Origin: Piezodorus guildinii
Lineage: Eukaryota; Arthropoda; Insecta; Hemiptera; Pentatomidae
Reading direction: 5' to 3'
Length of the DNA stretch: 64,000 nt
Assembly (NCBI GenBank): GCA_023052935.1
Contig: CM041292.1
Location: 199,384,299-199,448,298 of the forward strand
Part shown: positions 34,646-45,409 of the stretch, in pieces
How positions within the stretch are numbered: position 1 is the first letter of the stretch
How the letters are laid out: every line of letters starts with the position of its first letter
Translations under genes and position numbers: made by a program
The notes under the pieces: generated by a model
Database searches by the model: none
What the model saw: only the letters and a program-made list of their open reading frames with translations
Told to the model about the DNA's origin: nothing

Positions 34646-35019
34646 TCATTAATATTCAATTTTATTTGTCATTAGGCATTATTTAACTGCAAAATCGTGT
34701 TAACTGTAGCTGATAATGAACTGATAGTTTCCGATCAAAAATAATTAAGCATTAACAAAGCTAATGTTTGTTCTTCATCAAATTAAATTATGAAGTAGCT
34801 TGTTATAACTAAACGAGCCAGTGACTGTGAAAGTAGCCATTTGCCTAGTTGAAGATCAGTACTGAGATGACTGTAATCTGTGCTCGCCGGTGCGCGGGGT
34901 GATCGTTCGTGCGCGCCCAACTGTTCAAACAAGCTGTAGCAAGTTCTTTCAGTGGAAATAACATAAGAATTTTAATAAAATATTTAAAAACATTTATTCC
35001 AAATTTTATTATATTTTTA
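34646..35019. other. No gene recognised; small GC-rich patch
   Basis: Mostly AT-rich, with a GC-rich patch at about 34875-34925 (CTCGCCGGTGCGCGGGGTGA). That patch is out of character with its surroundings, but no motif was recognised. Confidence 0.4.
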
Positions 35020-35910
35020 CTTTCATTTACTATATATAGTAAGGGAAGGTATTGCGATCGTGAAAATTTTCGAATTCCAGTTTTCAACGGAAATACACGT
35101 TTTATTGTCCCCTGAGTCCGAATAACCACGTCCCGCAAAAATATCTGTGTTTGTGTGTCTGTATGTGTGGTAACTCCCGGGCGGAAACGATAAGTCCTAT
35201 GAAACTGAAATCTCATATTTAAGACAAATATACGCCCGAGACGTTACAAAACCGTTTTCATCAAAATGAGCTTAGCAGAAGAGCCACTTTATACCATGCA
35301 TTTTGCACCTTTTTTCGATTTTCTCAAAAACGGTTCCGACGATTTTGATTAAACTTGCTACACCAATGTAAAATTTAATATAATTTAACATCATGTAGGT
35401 TTCATTCTGATTAAAGTAGTCTGACAGGGCTTAAATGCCGATATTTTAAATTTTCTTCCTCTAAAGTACCTTTAATTTTGTATATTCTATAAAAATAACT
35501 ATATTATCTTGTTAGCATTGATAAATAACAGCTAAATATGTAAGTTGTGAGAATTAAAAAAACAAATAAAGGAGAAAACTGAAAAAAATATTTTTTTTTT
35601 TGAACATAAGAAGAGTAATATACAGGTATGATATACTGTTTGAAAGCTAAAGATTTTAGAAAAAATATTATCTTATACACAAGCTTTTAAAAGTTAATAG
35701 AGATTGATGAAAAGCCGATAAAACTAACTGATTATTTTAGATAATAGTATAATAGATTTTTTAATAAAACACATGTTTCTATAGAAATTCCATTTAATTA
35801 ATTCATTAATGGTTTCACTCATTTTTATCTCTTACTGTACCTGAAAATTCTTTAATCGATTTTAAAAACGAAGGTATGTGAAAATGGTGTGTTGCCCGCA
35901 CCAGATTTTT
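35020..35910 (+). repeat. R850 repeat, full length
   Basis: Terminal palindrome at 35020-35049 (one T variant), then GCGATCGTGAA, the GT-rich block near 35145-35170 and GGTAACTCCCGGGCGGAAAC. It continues through the body to GCCCGCACCAGATTTTTT. A good reference for length. The open frames at 34845-35216 and 34909-35115 are chance readings of it. Confidence 0.9.
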
Positions 35911-36084
35911 TATTTTATTTCTTAGATTGTAGTTTATATTTTTAAATACGTCTAAGTTTAATTTTATTTTTATCTATCTTAGTAATCTTCTCATTTCTGA
36001 GCGATTCTAAGGATTGGAAAAAGCATTTTTTAAAACCCTACCTTTTTAACAATATCTTCTTATGTATTTGGAAATTCTCAGTAA

Positions 36085-36269
36085 GCTCTGATCTCAACCC
36101 ACTAGATTACCGGCTAGTCCGAACCTGAGAGGATGACATACTGCAGAGCACATCCTATCTTGTACAGACTCATACAATCTCTAGCCCGAACAGTTGAGAG
36201 CTTTCCTCAAGAAGTGCTGCTTGCTGCTATTGACTGGCCACGGAGATTACAAACGGAAACATTACTAGT

Positions 36270-36270
<1 letters not shown>
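36085..36270 (+). pseudogene. Tc1/mariner transposase C-terminal fragment
   Basis: One frame gives SDLNPLDYRLV, the third-aspartate block of Tc1/mariner transposases. After a frameshift, 36133-36270 gives FPQEVLLAAIDWPRRLQTE, as at the C-terminus of this superfamily. It is a different family from the mariner at 31 kb (NPLDY here, SPTDY there). A long T run follows at 36274-36308. Confidence 0.6.
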
Positions 36271-36311
<41 letters not shown>

Positions 36312-36380
36312 CTCTATAAATATTCATTTTATTTTCTAATAAAGTTTTAGAAAAAAATAATTATTTCAATCATACACAAT

Positions 36381-36900
36381 CGGGAGATGTATAAGAAGTG
36401 TATGGATGTACCAGTGTGAGATTTATACAGATCAGCAGGCTTCGCTGGACTCGCCATGCTCTAAGGATGACAGATGATAGCTAAACTAAAAGGATGGTCT
36501 AATTAAACTTTTTAAAACCTAAGAAATCAATATAGACACGAAGTCTTACTCTCCTAAGGAAAGAACACGAACATAATATCGCTGTCATTTATGAGCCTCT
36601 GGAGAATCAAATACAATCGGGAACTGTATAAAAATTATAAGGATGTCTCAGCGGTTAGATTTATCCAGATCAGCAGGCTTCGTTGGGCTGGCCACGTTCA
36701 AAGGATGGCAGATGATAGTATCCCAAAGAGAATCATGAGCTATCATGGTGGGCAAAAGGAAGAGAGGAAGACCCAGAAGGAGATGTTACAGCAGGTTGGT
36801 GTAATGATGGTGTGCGGTTGGGAGCCTCAGGCTCGTGGGCGATGGACCTGGTATAGACCAGGGTCCGAACGGGGCTGTAGCGCCAAGGATGTATAAAGTA
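36381..36900 (+). pseudogene. Non-LTR reverse transcriptase C-terminus, partly duplicated
   Basis: The frame at 36591-36896 reads WRIKYNRELYKNYKDVS, FIQISRLRWAGHVQRMADD and SIPKRIM. This is the standard segment after the thumb in insect endonuclease-reverse-transcriptase LINEs. A second, more decayed copy of the same block (ATCAGCAGGCTTCGCTGG) precedes it at 36381-36482. The usual arginine-rich GRPRxRW segment is frameshifted. It belongs with the fragments at 15843 and 61255 as the same broad class. Confidence 0.7.
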
Positions 36901-37975
36901 TGTAAAAAACTTGCTTCTTAGGTGTATTTTCGACTTCTAAAGCATATATATTCTGAGATGAGGCAGCAAATCGGGCGTAAAAAATATCAAAGTAAAATAT
37001 TTTTCTAGAGTTTGCATTAACTTTTAAAAATGGTCCCGTATTAATGTTACCAATATCATTCTTATTCCGTTCCAAAAATTGTATGGTAAATTTTCTCAAC
37101 TCATCCTGCGGACTTAATTAATTTTTCAAAAATCGTTTTCACCATGATGGTATGTTTTGAACATATTACTAAAAATATATTTTAATGTTGAATTTAAAAT
37201 CAACCTCAAAGAAGATGTTTAAATTTATTTCGGACAAATCAATTCCTTTCATAACAGTCATCATATCCTTTAATAAGTCCTGGAATTATGATTATTTGCT
37301 GCATGGTATACGTCATATTTTTTAGTTTAATTATTAGTTATTGTTATTCATTTGCCAACCTGAATGCATTTATGGTTAGTGAGCTAATTGAAATAAGGTC
37401 AATGCTGGGAAAATACTATTCCAATGTCAAATTATACATCTCTGTAAAATACGTGCTATTGTTCTGATTTTATGCAAGGATATTCCTGAGGTCATTGCAT
37501 GCATTAACTCAGCCAGCTCTTGTATAAAATATAGAACTAAAAAACAAGAATTATTTATTTTAAAAATTAATAATGACTCGTAATATTTAGTAAATCCCAC
37601 TTCTTACCTCTTTGCTAATTTTTCTAAACATCGACTGTAGCTGTCTGGTTTTTAATGGCATCTCTTGAGAACTTAAATGATCATTGCAAAGTTCAAAAAA
37701 ACTTTGGGAAAAAGTTAATTGATTAGTTTTGCGTTAAAAACAAATATTTCAATTTATTTTAAATCTTACTTATTAATAACAATTATGTAATATTGGTAAT
37801 AGTCTATTTTTTTTAATTACAATAACGAACTAAATATTTTATTTTTACATCGATCAAGAAAAATAATGTGACTTAAAAAAAAAAAAAGATTGTAAGTTTC
37901 AAGATACAAACGGGTTCGATCTTATCTGTTGCAGAAAAATTATTATGTTATGTCCAGCCTATTTAAAGATTTTTT
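36901..37975. other. No gene recognised
   Basis: AT-rich and unassigned. The minus-strand frame at 36827-37099 overlaps the LINE relic and shows no motif. Confidence 0.4.
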
Positions 37976-37977
37976 TT

Positions 37978-38240
37978 CCAGTGCCGCGACAGGTCGTGTA
38001 GGCGCGGTGTAACCTGCTGGGAGAATACTCTCGCATTTCTTGATATTTTATATAGTAGGGCTATCCATTCCCTAAGCCTATTTTGTTAGTGACCATCGTT
38101 GACTGACGGGTCTCGAGTACCCAGGGGAGAGGCCGTGAGTAAATCTACATTTAATTAAATACATGATAAAGTCCATCAGGGACTAGGATTCAAACTCACA
38201 GCCTTTGGCGTGGCCCCTCAGCGACGGACTCCCTGCTCAT
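37978..38240 (-). repeat. tRNA-derived SINE-B
   Basis: Minus orientation: a tRNA-like head at the right with B box complement GATTCAAACTC, body with CCAGGGGAGAGGCCGTGAGT, and the CGCGACAGG end at the left next to a T run. Same family as 39787-40077 and 51101-51380. Confidence 0.7.
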
Positions 38241-38664
38241 ATAAAGTTGTTACCCAAAAATGTAGAGTAAAAAAAATGGCGACTGTGCGTGATCTTGACT
38301 TATACGGAATTCCTGGTACGGACGTTATAGGAACAGTACGCATCTATATATGTACTGAATCAGAGACATGGGTTTGTAGAAGTAGGTTCATTTTTATTTT
38401 GGTTTTTATTTACGTTTTAAGATAAGTAGAATTCAAATATTGAGTAACTAGCAAAATCCGTTAATCTTCTACCATCCCCAACACTTCCAAACTCTTTGCT
38501 CATTCTTTATTTGATCATATGCATTTAGCACCCAAGCCAAATTTTAGCCTAGGATACCTCGGAACTCGACATTACCATTTCTTTTCGAAACGACGGCAAA
38601 TCAGATTTATGCGCATCTTGCAAGGTTGTAAACTAAAAAAAAACCTTTTAATCTGAGAGTTTGT

Positions 38665-38900
38665 TCATTTATTTATTTTTAACGTCACTTTATGCTACTA
38701 TGGCTAATCGGACGATGCTGCAATGGAAATCCAAAATTTTGCCTATCCAGATTTGATTAGGTGTGCCTGACATAGTACAGGCTCGGGACCACCTTTTTAC
38801 GTCCCCTTCTACATTCTAGGGCTACCAAGCGGGTTTGAACCCTGGACCTTGGGCCATAGGAGACTGTTATGCTTACCACCATGCTACAAATTTGATTTGC
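38665..38900 (-). repeat. SINE-A, internally deleted
   Basis: Tail AACGTCACTTTATGCTACTA to head, with B box complement GGGTTTGAACCC at about 38830. About 50 bp in the middle are missing compared with the 17.6-kb copy. Confidence 0.8.
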
Positions 38901-38972
38901 TGTGTTAATCTTTATTAAAATTAATCACCTTAATTTTTCTTTACCTTAATTAATATTTTATTCTCTCAACAC

Positions 38973-39015
38973 GATAACCCTGATAAAGGCGTACAACGTA
39001 GCCCGAAACGTTATC
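38973..39015 (+). ncRNA. Hammerhead-like motif, degenerate core
   Basis: CTGATAA instead of CTGANGA, stem II GGC/GCC with an inner TAC/GTA extension, then CGAAACGTT. GATAAC before the core can pair with GTTATC after it. The G-to-A change in the core should abolish cleavage. Confidence 0.35.
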
Positions 39016-39489
39016 ACACAAATAAAATAAGTTTGGCCTATTTGTGGGATTTCTTGATAGATCTTACCTCCAATCACCTTCTCCATCTTGATATTTTATA
39101 CATTTATTTACTTATAAATAATAGTCCATTTTGTAATAATTCCCGTAATGGATAGCCCAACTGTCCTTGCACATTGATGGAGGTGTCACAATACAGCACA
39201 TAGATATAACAATATAACAGCGACGATTGATAAAATTGCGCCGTTCTCGTTACATAACCCCGTCCACGAAGAGCCACAGTTATTGTGCTCATTATACACT
39301 AGGTCCCGGTGACCGTGAGCCACAATGCCATCGCTAATATACAGCCTTAGCTGAAGTAATTTATGCTCATCCCTAATAGTCGTACTGTTTGCGACACCTT
39401 CTTGCCTAGGGGAGGTCGAAGGATATCGGACTGGACTATACAGTAGTAGTTCTTGATGGCCACTAACTACGTGTCTCAGATAAACAATG

Positions 39490-39670
39490 TTTATTCAACG
39501 TCACATTATAATGCTGTGGCTAATCTGAGAATAATGCAGTGGGGATCCTAAATTTACCATATCCAGGTTTAATTAAGATAGAGATCTTTAACCAGTTTCG
39601 CTTAGCCTCCAAACACAATTTTACGTCTCCTCCGAAGGACGGCATAACCAAAACTATACTTCTCCAGTGT
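39490..39670 (-). repeat. SINE-A 3' part
   Basis: AACGTCACATTATAATGCTG through to the CTCCGAAGGACGGCATAACC block; the head is missing. Confidence 0.75.
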
Positions 39671-39786
39671 GAGGCCTGAAGAAATAGCTAAAAAAAGTCA
39701 CCATTTAGGTCACATAATGTGCTCTATAAGGACAGTATGCAGAAAGATGATGAACATGAGGCAATTTAGACATTTACAATATACAT

Positions 39787-40077
39787 TTTTTTTCGGTTGG
39801 CGCGACAGGCCTTGGAGGCCCTTGGCCGCGCAGTATGGTTTATATCCCACACCGCGATACTCGATGACATTTTATAGGGTAGGGTCATCACTCCCTACTC
39901 CTATTTTTGAGGGTGGCTATCAATTAGCTGACGGGTCCCACACACCCGGGGGAGATTGTGAGCGAATCCCCATATCCCCATGTATGCTTGAAAAAAGTAC
40001 CCCTGGGACTGGGATTCGAACTCACCACTTCAGCGTGGCAGGCTAGCGCGCTAACCACTCAGCCACGGGCTCCCGAA
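39787..40077 (-). repeat. tRNA-derived SINE-B
   Basis: Ends in a T run at the left. A clear tRNA-like head lies at the right (complement reads GGAGCCCGTGGCTGAGTGG, with B box GAGTTCGAATCC). AATATACATT on the left and AATATCCATT on the right may be an imperfect target duplication. The 125-codon frame crossing it is not a gene. Confidence 0.8.
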
Positions 40078-40079
40078 TA

Positions 40080-40421
40080 TCCATTAGCCAAAGTAATTAA
40101 TTATATACATCAAGGACATGTTGGCCAAAAGGACTAAAACTGTGGATTTGGTATCTTTAAATTTCGTATGTATTATCAAATACTAGCTGTGGTCTATTAA
40201 TTTTGTGCTATATCAATTATGTTTGTTTATTTTATTTAAGTTTATTGCTTTTCCTTCGAAGCCGAGCGAAGAGGGATTAGTATGGAGACTGAAATTGGGA
40301 CAATATTAAAAAATACCCAGGAGTCAGCCACCAAATTGATGAATTATCTAAAAGATATTTTACAAAATTAAAAAACAAAAAAAAAACAAAAAAAAAACAA
40401 GTTCCTGTTTTTGATTTTTAA

Positions 40422-40462
<41 letters not shown>

Positions 40463-40800
40463 CTTTATTCTTTTCTTATATGTAGTTAGTTATCTTATAT
40501 AATTGTTTTTATTTAATTTAAAATATTATATCTGTATTATTAGTATCTCTATTATTAGTATTATGTGTATTATGTATTTTAGGATTAGTATAGATGTATG
40601 TATTATTTCGTATATTATGTATAATGTTTGTGTTGTGTTATATTATTTATCATGTATGTATTATTATTAGTATATATGTATGTATTATTAACGTATATAT
40701 GTATGTATTATTACTATTATTATATTGTATCTGTATTATTATTTTAGAACTAAAATAACCTTTATGGTTGAAAAGCCTTTATGTTACGAAATAAATAATA
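40080..40800. other. No gene; simple-sequence rich
   Basis: A-rich and (AT)n tracts near 40375-40460, then a TATTA/TATGTA-rich low-complexity stretch to about 40740. Confidence 0.5.
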
Positions 40801-40802
40801 AT

Positions 40803-41085
40803 ATTTTATTTAACGTCCCTTTATGTTGCTATGGCTAATCGGAAGATGCTACAATGGGTGTCCTAAATTTTGCTTATCCAGGTTTAATTAGGATAGGGAT
40901 CTTTAACGAGTACCTGACATCGCGCAAGCTCGGGACCACCTTTTAACGTCCCCTCCGAAGGTCGGCATAACTAAGGATTTTTTACTCCCATTAAAAAATC
41001 CTAGTGCTACCTGCGGGTTTCGAACCCGAGACCTTGGGCATAGGAGGCTGTTATCTTAACCACCATGCTCCAGGTAATCCCCTGA
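40803..41085 (-). repeat. SINE-A, near full length
   Basis: AACGTCCCTTTATGTTGCTA at the left, head with B box complement GGGTTTCGAACCC at the right (about 41015-41030). No clear target duplication seen. Confidence 0.85.
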
Positions 41086-41294
41086 ATCAATTATATCTGC
41101 GTAAATAAGTTCCCTATAGGTCAATCTGTCACCCTTTCATCTAGGCATAACGAATAAATTTATCAGTAAGTGTAAGATTTTTATTTTAGGGTGTAAAATT
41201 TACAACTGCACATCAGTTGTGTTTGCATAATCACTTCATATGTTTTCGATTTTTAACGCAATCCTCGTATATCATAACTCTTTTGCAAATGTAA

Positions 41295-41298
<4 letters not shown>

Positions 41299-41365
<67 letters not shown>
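41299..41365. repeat. (AT)n microsatellite
   Basis: Pure AT dinucleotides. Confidence 0.95.
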
Positions 41366-41366
<1 letters not shown>

Positions 41367-42260
41367 AAAAAATCGACTCTCCCCCTTTCTTGGACTCTTC
41401 AAATGTTTTCTATTATTCATTATTAAGATAATTGGTGATTATGCATTTCGCTGACTTTTTTACATTTTGTCTAATTTTGATCGCCTCATATCTCAGAAGC
41501 GGTTTCAATTACTTCAGTATGTTCAGTAAAGAACCTGCAGTAACATTATTGGTCTTGAAGCTCTCTATCAACTCCCTTTCGTGTTGCTTCGGTTTCATTA
41601 AGTTGGTTTACCATTAACGACTGATGCTCGTAAAAGAGATATAAACACATAGATCTAATAAATTATCGGGACATTTACATTATTCAGAGGTGTTTAGACT
41701 GCATATGAAATATGTCCCAGTATATATTCGGCCTTTAAGACTTATTAACGATATGAGTTTTACGACGGATTATATTTTTACACCCTATAATACCGGCTAC
41801 CTCTAAGCATTGACCTAGAAAGGGGAGAGAGCAGTAGTGTACTACACGAACGGACTACGGTGACCTGACATCAAACTGAATGGTAGGGCATTAATCCTAA
41901 GGAGGCGGGCTAACCTTGCCAAGTGTATATATAGCCATAGTTATACCAGCCTCTGTAAAACCTGACTCAGGCCACAGTAGAAAAAATATATTGCGTTATA
42001 CTTATCAAAATTAGAAAAAACGGTGCAAATCATCACACAAAGATTTATTGTTTTTATTAACGTTTATTAAAATTTTTTTGGTATTTTAAAATTTATTAAT
42101 ATAGGTAAACGGATTTTTTAAAATTCTTTATTCGTGTTTTAAGCTAATTTTTTTTTTGTTCGATTACAAAGGTTCATTATTGAAATTAATGAACCAAAAG
42201 CATTTATATTAGACTGCTTTACCACTATTTCCTTTTCTTTTCTTTCGAAATTCGTTCCAA
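41366..42260. other. No gene recognised
   Basis: Unassigned. The 61-codon frame at 41432-41617 shows only hydrophobic low-complexity residues. A short TTCGATTACAAAGGTTCATT motif at about 42158 recurs near 44060 and 59888. Confidence 0.4.
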
Positions 42261-43338
42261 ATTTTTTTTTTTTTTTAGTATTTTTATTGAAATTTACAAT
42301 TGTATTTTGTAATACAACAAGTAAATGTGTTGGTAATGATAAAATACGTGCAAAAAACATGAAGAGAAAATGCCCATTGGCATCACTCCACTAGGTAACT
42401 AAACTAGAAGGTCTCGAGACCATATTCATTTCAGACGCCTCGGAGGATTGTCAGGAATTGAAGAGGAAGCAAGGATTGAAACTAGAGCATTAGAGTGGGA
42501 GTGGAGTTTGTCATGGAAGGATTGATACCTGGTCCGGGCCAAATCAGCAACATATGGGATGTTAAGGTCTTCATGGATGAGTTTATTTGTGACAAAGTAA
42601 GGAGCATTGATGATTTTTCGAAGGATTTTGGATTGTAAGGATTGAATACCGGAAGAATTTGATAGTTTCGTAGAGCCCAAAGCTCAATTCCGTAAGTCCA
42701 GATAGGCCTTATGATGGTGATATAGATGAGCCTTTTGTAGATAAGTGGAAGGTTGGAGCGTCTGTTCAGTAAGTGTTGTAGTAAGCGAAAGCGACGGGCA
42801 GTTTCTTGTCGTTTCAGTCTTGTGTGGGGATTCCATGTTAGACGTTTGTCAAGTAGAAGTCAAAGGTAGCGGATCTGTTCAACTGGAACAAGTGGAATAT
42901 TATTAAAGGACACTATTGGGCAGGATGTCATAGGTTTACGACGAAGAGTAAAAGTAATTTGGTGGGATTTGTTGGAATTGATTTTGATTCTCCAATTCTG
43001 ACACCATATCTCAAGCTCTCTGATATGGGATTGAAGAGTTTGAGAGGCAATAGTAGGATTGACTGATAACACACAAGTGTCATCAGCATTGGTAGCAAGG
43101 AAGGTGTTGGGATGAGTTGGGATATCAGCTGTATAGACTGTGTAGAGGATGGGTCCTTGGATACTACCTTGAGGGACACCAGCAGACTGAGTAAAAAGGG
43201 ATGAATAGGAACTATTGTGTTTTATTTTGAAGGATCTTCCAGAGAGGTAGGACTGGATGATGAGGTAGTAAGTAGGAGGGAGGAATTTGCGGAGCTTGTA
43301 AAGCAGTCCTGGGTGCCAAACTCGGTCAAGGGCGTGCG
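42261..43338 (-). mobile_element. Jockey-clade LINE, longest fragment, with part of the RT domain
   Basis: The minus strand starts just inside palm motif A (DRVWHPGLLYKLRKF) and continues SAGVPQGSIQGPILYTVYT (motif B). Next come a motif C reading NADDT, where F or Y before ADD is usual, and NWRIKINSNKSHQITFTLR. The YLGLHLDKRLTW and RPIWTYGIELW regions follow in shifted frames, then the family C-terminus with a premature stop (PPRRLK then stop near 42426). A poly(A) tail is seen as a T run at 42262-42277. Frameshifts and the 5' truncation make it inactive. It is the best copy for placing the family in the Jockey clade. Confidence 0.85.
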
Positions 43339-43375
43339 AATAATTAAAATAAAATTTCCTGATTCTAGAAAACCT

Positions 43376-44060
43376 TACATTTTTTCTCTATCATCAATAA
43401 TAACCGAGTTATCAGGGAGTCACATCTCTTATAAATTGTGGTTGACCATATAAGATATTTTTTCTCTGTTTGTTCATCCCTTTGTCTTGATCCCGAAAAT
43501 CTTTTAGATTTTTCTCTTTCTTCAATAATAACAGATTTTTGGTGGAATTAAATCTATTATATTTGTGTCTTGAAAATATAGATCAATTTTTTTTTTCTTA
43601 CAGTTTATCGCGCTTTACTGATTCTAAAACTCCCTACATATTTTTTCTCAACTTCAAAAATAGAAAACACTTATAATTTTTTTTCTCTATTTTTGAAAAT
43701 AACGGAGTTACAAGCGTATATATAGCCAAGATCTCAATTTTTGTTTTGTTTATGACGCTTTACCGATTTTAAAAACCCTTACATATTTTTCTCTATCTTC
43801 AAAAATAACTGAGTTATTGGATTAAATCTTTTTTTATCGGCTGCCATTTTAAAAAACCCAGATGATATCAACGTCTAGGTTTCAGTATCATCCTTCCATG
43901 CCCTAGTATTTTTGTGGCGAATTAAAAAAAAAAAAAATTCAGTTTCGGAGAAATGCCGCAGACGGCGGACCAATGGATTTTTTTTATTCGTTATTCTGGT
44001 TCTACGCATCTTGAAACATAAGCCCTCAAATTTTGGGGGTGGGTAATTTTTTTTTTATCG
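43376..44060 (+). repeat. Irregular repeat of a TTTTTCTCTAT...ATAAC...GAGTTA block
   Basis: The block (TTTTTCTCTATC, then AATAAC, then GAGTTA) occurs about five times between 43376 and 43830 at uneven spacing. The right part (CCTCAAATTTTG, GTTCTACGCATC) recurs inverted at about 53800-53860. Unknown origin. Confidence 0.45.
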
Positions 44061-44084
44061 ATTACAAAGGTTAATTATTTGCTG

Positions 44085-44240
44085 GCACACCCAGCCTCTG
44101 TAAAGTAGGTTCCCAAAAATTGGGAAGATAACCTAGTGGCTAAGTGTGATCTCGGCCCAATCACTTCATTGATTGAGCCTAGAAATAGTACGAATCTCTA
44201 TATGTACTGAGCCCGAGACACATCAGAGGTTGTAGGGGTA
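44085..44240 (+). repeat. Repeat Y, copy 2
   Basis: GCCTCTGTAAAGTAGGT, GTGTGATCTCGGCCCAAT and ATCTCTATATGTACTGAGCC, as at 29400-29600. No intact frame. Confidence 0.5.
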
Positions 44241-44422
44241 CAGATTTTATTATTCTTTTCTGAAATGTCATTGCTTATATTTTAAGGCTTGATTCGGTCA
44301 TTTATAAATTTATAATGATGGAGTTTTTGTTGACCGTTGAGAAATTAGATGAGGAAGATGGTTATAGATGGGGGTCATAAATTAGAAACACACATTTATA
44401 ATAAGTGCTATTTTAATTATTT

Positions 44423-44461
44423 GCCGACGTTTCGGCCTACAGTTTGGGCCTTCATCAGGGC
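44423..44461 (-). ncRNA. Minimal hammerhead ribozyme motif
   Basis: Minus strand: GCC, CTGATGA, extra A, stem II GGCC/GGCC, GAAACGTC, GGC. Outer GCC pairs with GGC (stem I). Confidence 0.6.
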
Positions 44462-44622
44462 TAAAAGAAACAAGATAACAACCAATGTAATTATAGACTT
44501 AATAATGCGTTAAGTATATAATAATACAGTAATAAAATATGGGAACATAAATAAAATTAATGCAAGGAATTAGTCCGGGTGACGGTCATTAAATGAAACA
44601 ACTAAATAGTTTCAACTATTTT

Positions 44623-44661
44623 GCCAACGTTTCGACCCCCTTTGTGGGTCATCATCAGGGC
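44623..44661 (-). ncRNA. Minimal hammerhead ribozyme motif
   Basis: Minus strand: GCC, CTGATGA, T, GACCC/GGGGGTC stem II, GAAACGTT, GGC. Same family as 10630. Confidence 0.6.
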
Positions 44662-44713
44662 GCATGGTGGGAGAATGGAAACTGGAAATTGAGTTTCCAT
44701 TCTCCCACCATGC

Positions 44714-44752
44714 GCCCTGATGATGACCCACAAAGGGATTCGAAACGTTGGC
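44714..44752 (+). ncRNA. Minimal hammerhead motif, weakened stem II
   Basis: Core intact (CTGATGA, GAAACGTT), but stem II has GACCC against GGGATTC, so pairing is poorer than in its partner at 44623. Confidence 0.5.
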
Positions 44753-45092
44753 AAACAATAAATAGTTGAAACTATTTAGTTGTTTCATTTAATGACCGCC
44801 ACCCGGACTAATTCCTTGCATTAATTCTCAACGGTCAACTAATTACATTCACAACAATAAATAAAATTAAATGTAAAATGATAATAAGATGACAGTTATA
44901 AAGTATGGAAATAAACAAAATTAAGATGACAGTTATAAAGTATGGAAGTAAGCATAATTGAGATGATAATATTGTAATGAGAACATATAAAGAGAGACTA
45001 AGCAAATGAAAAAATGACAAAGGAAAAATATGTGAACAATTAAAATTTTATCATTGTGGATGTAATTTCCAGTTTCCATTCTCCCACCATGC

Positions 45093-45131
45093 GCCCTGAT
45101 GATGACCCACAAAGGGGGTCGAAACGTTGGC
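45093..45131 (+). ncRNA. Minimal hammerhead ribozyme motif
   Basis: GCC, CTGATGA, T, GACCC/GGGGGTC, GAAACGTT, GGC. Followed by the same GTTGAAACTATTTAGTTG and GGCGG (complement) sequence as the other family members. Confidence 0.6.
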
Positions 45132-45409
45132 AAACAATAAAATAGTTGAAACTATTTAGTTGTTTCATTTAATGACCGCCACCCGGACTAATTCCTTCCA
45201 GTAATTAAAATTTTAAATATTAACAATTTTGAAGTGATATATGACGGTAATATATTAAAAACCTAGTTAAGAGTATAGGTAATATATAAATTATAACCAC
45301 ACATTGTAGGCCGAAACGCCGGCACATAATTAAAATAGCACTTATTTTAAATGTGTGTTTCTAATTTATGACCGCACCCCCAACCATCTTCCTCATCTAA
45401 TTTATTTTA

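Larger units (their letters stand above)
44556..44825. repeat. 270-bp palindrome with two hammerhead motifs
   Basis: Arms read ATTAATGCAAGGAATTAGTC and its complement. The centre is an almost perfect hairpin at 44662-44713 (GCATGGTGGGAGAATGGAAA and its complement). The motifs at 44623 and 44714 face each other. Confidence 0.8.
44314..45398. mobile_element. 1085-bp hammerhead-bearing unit with nested palindrome
   Basis: Bounded by AATTTAT at 44307-44313 and 45399-45405. Outer inverted arms of about 110 bp start AATTAGATGAGGAAGATGGT at the left and its complement at the right. A hammerhead motif lies in the left arm; only its 3' half (GGCCGAAACGCCGG) remains in the right arm. Inside is a second palindrome, 44556-44825, with one motif in each arm, and a further single motif at 45093. 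The leader GTTGACCGTTGAGAA is shared with the 10.5-kb unit. No reverse transcriptase. Best read as Penelope-like terminal repeats that inserted into one another. Confidence 0.65.
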
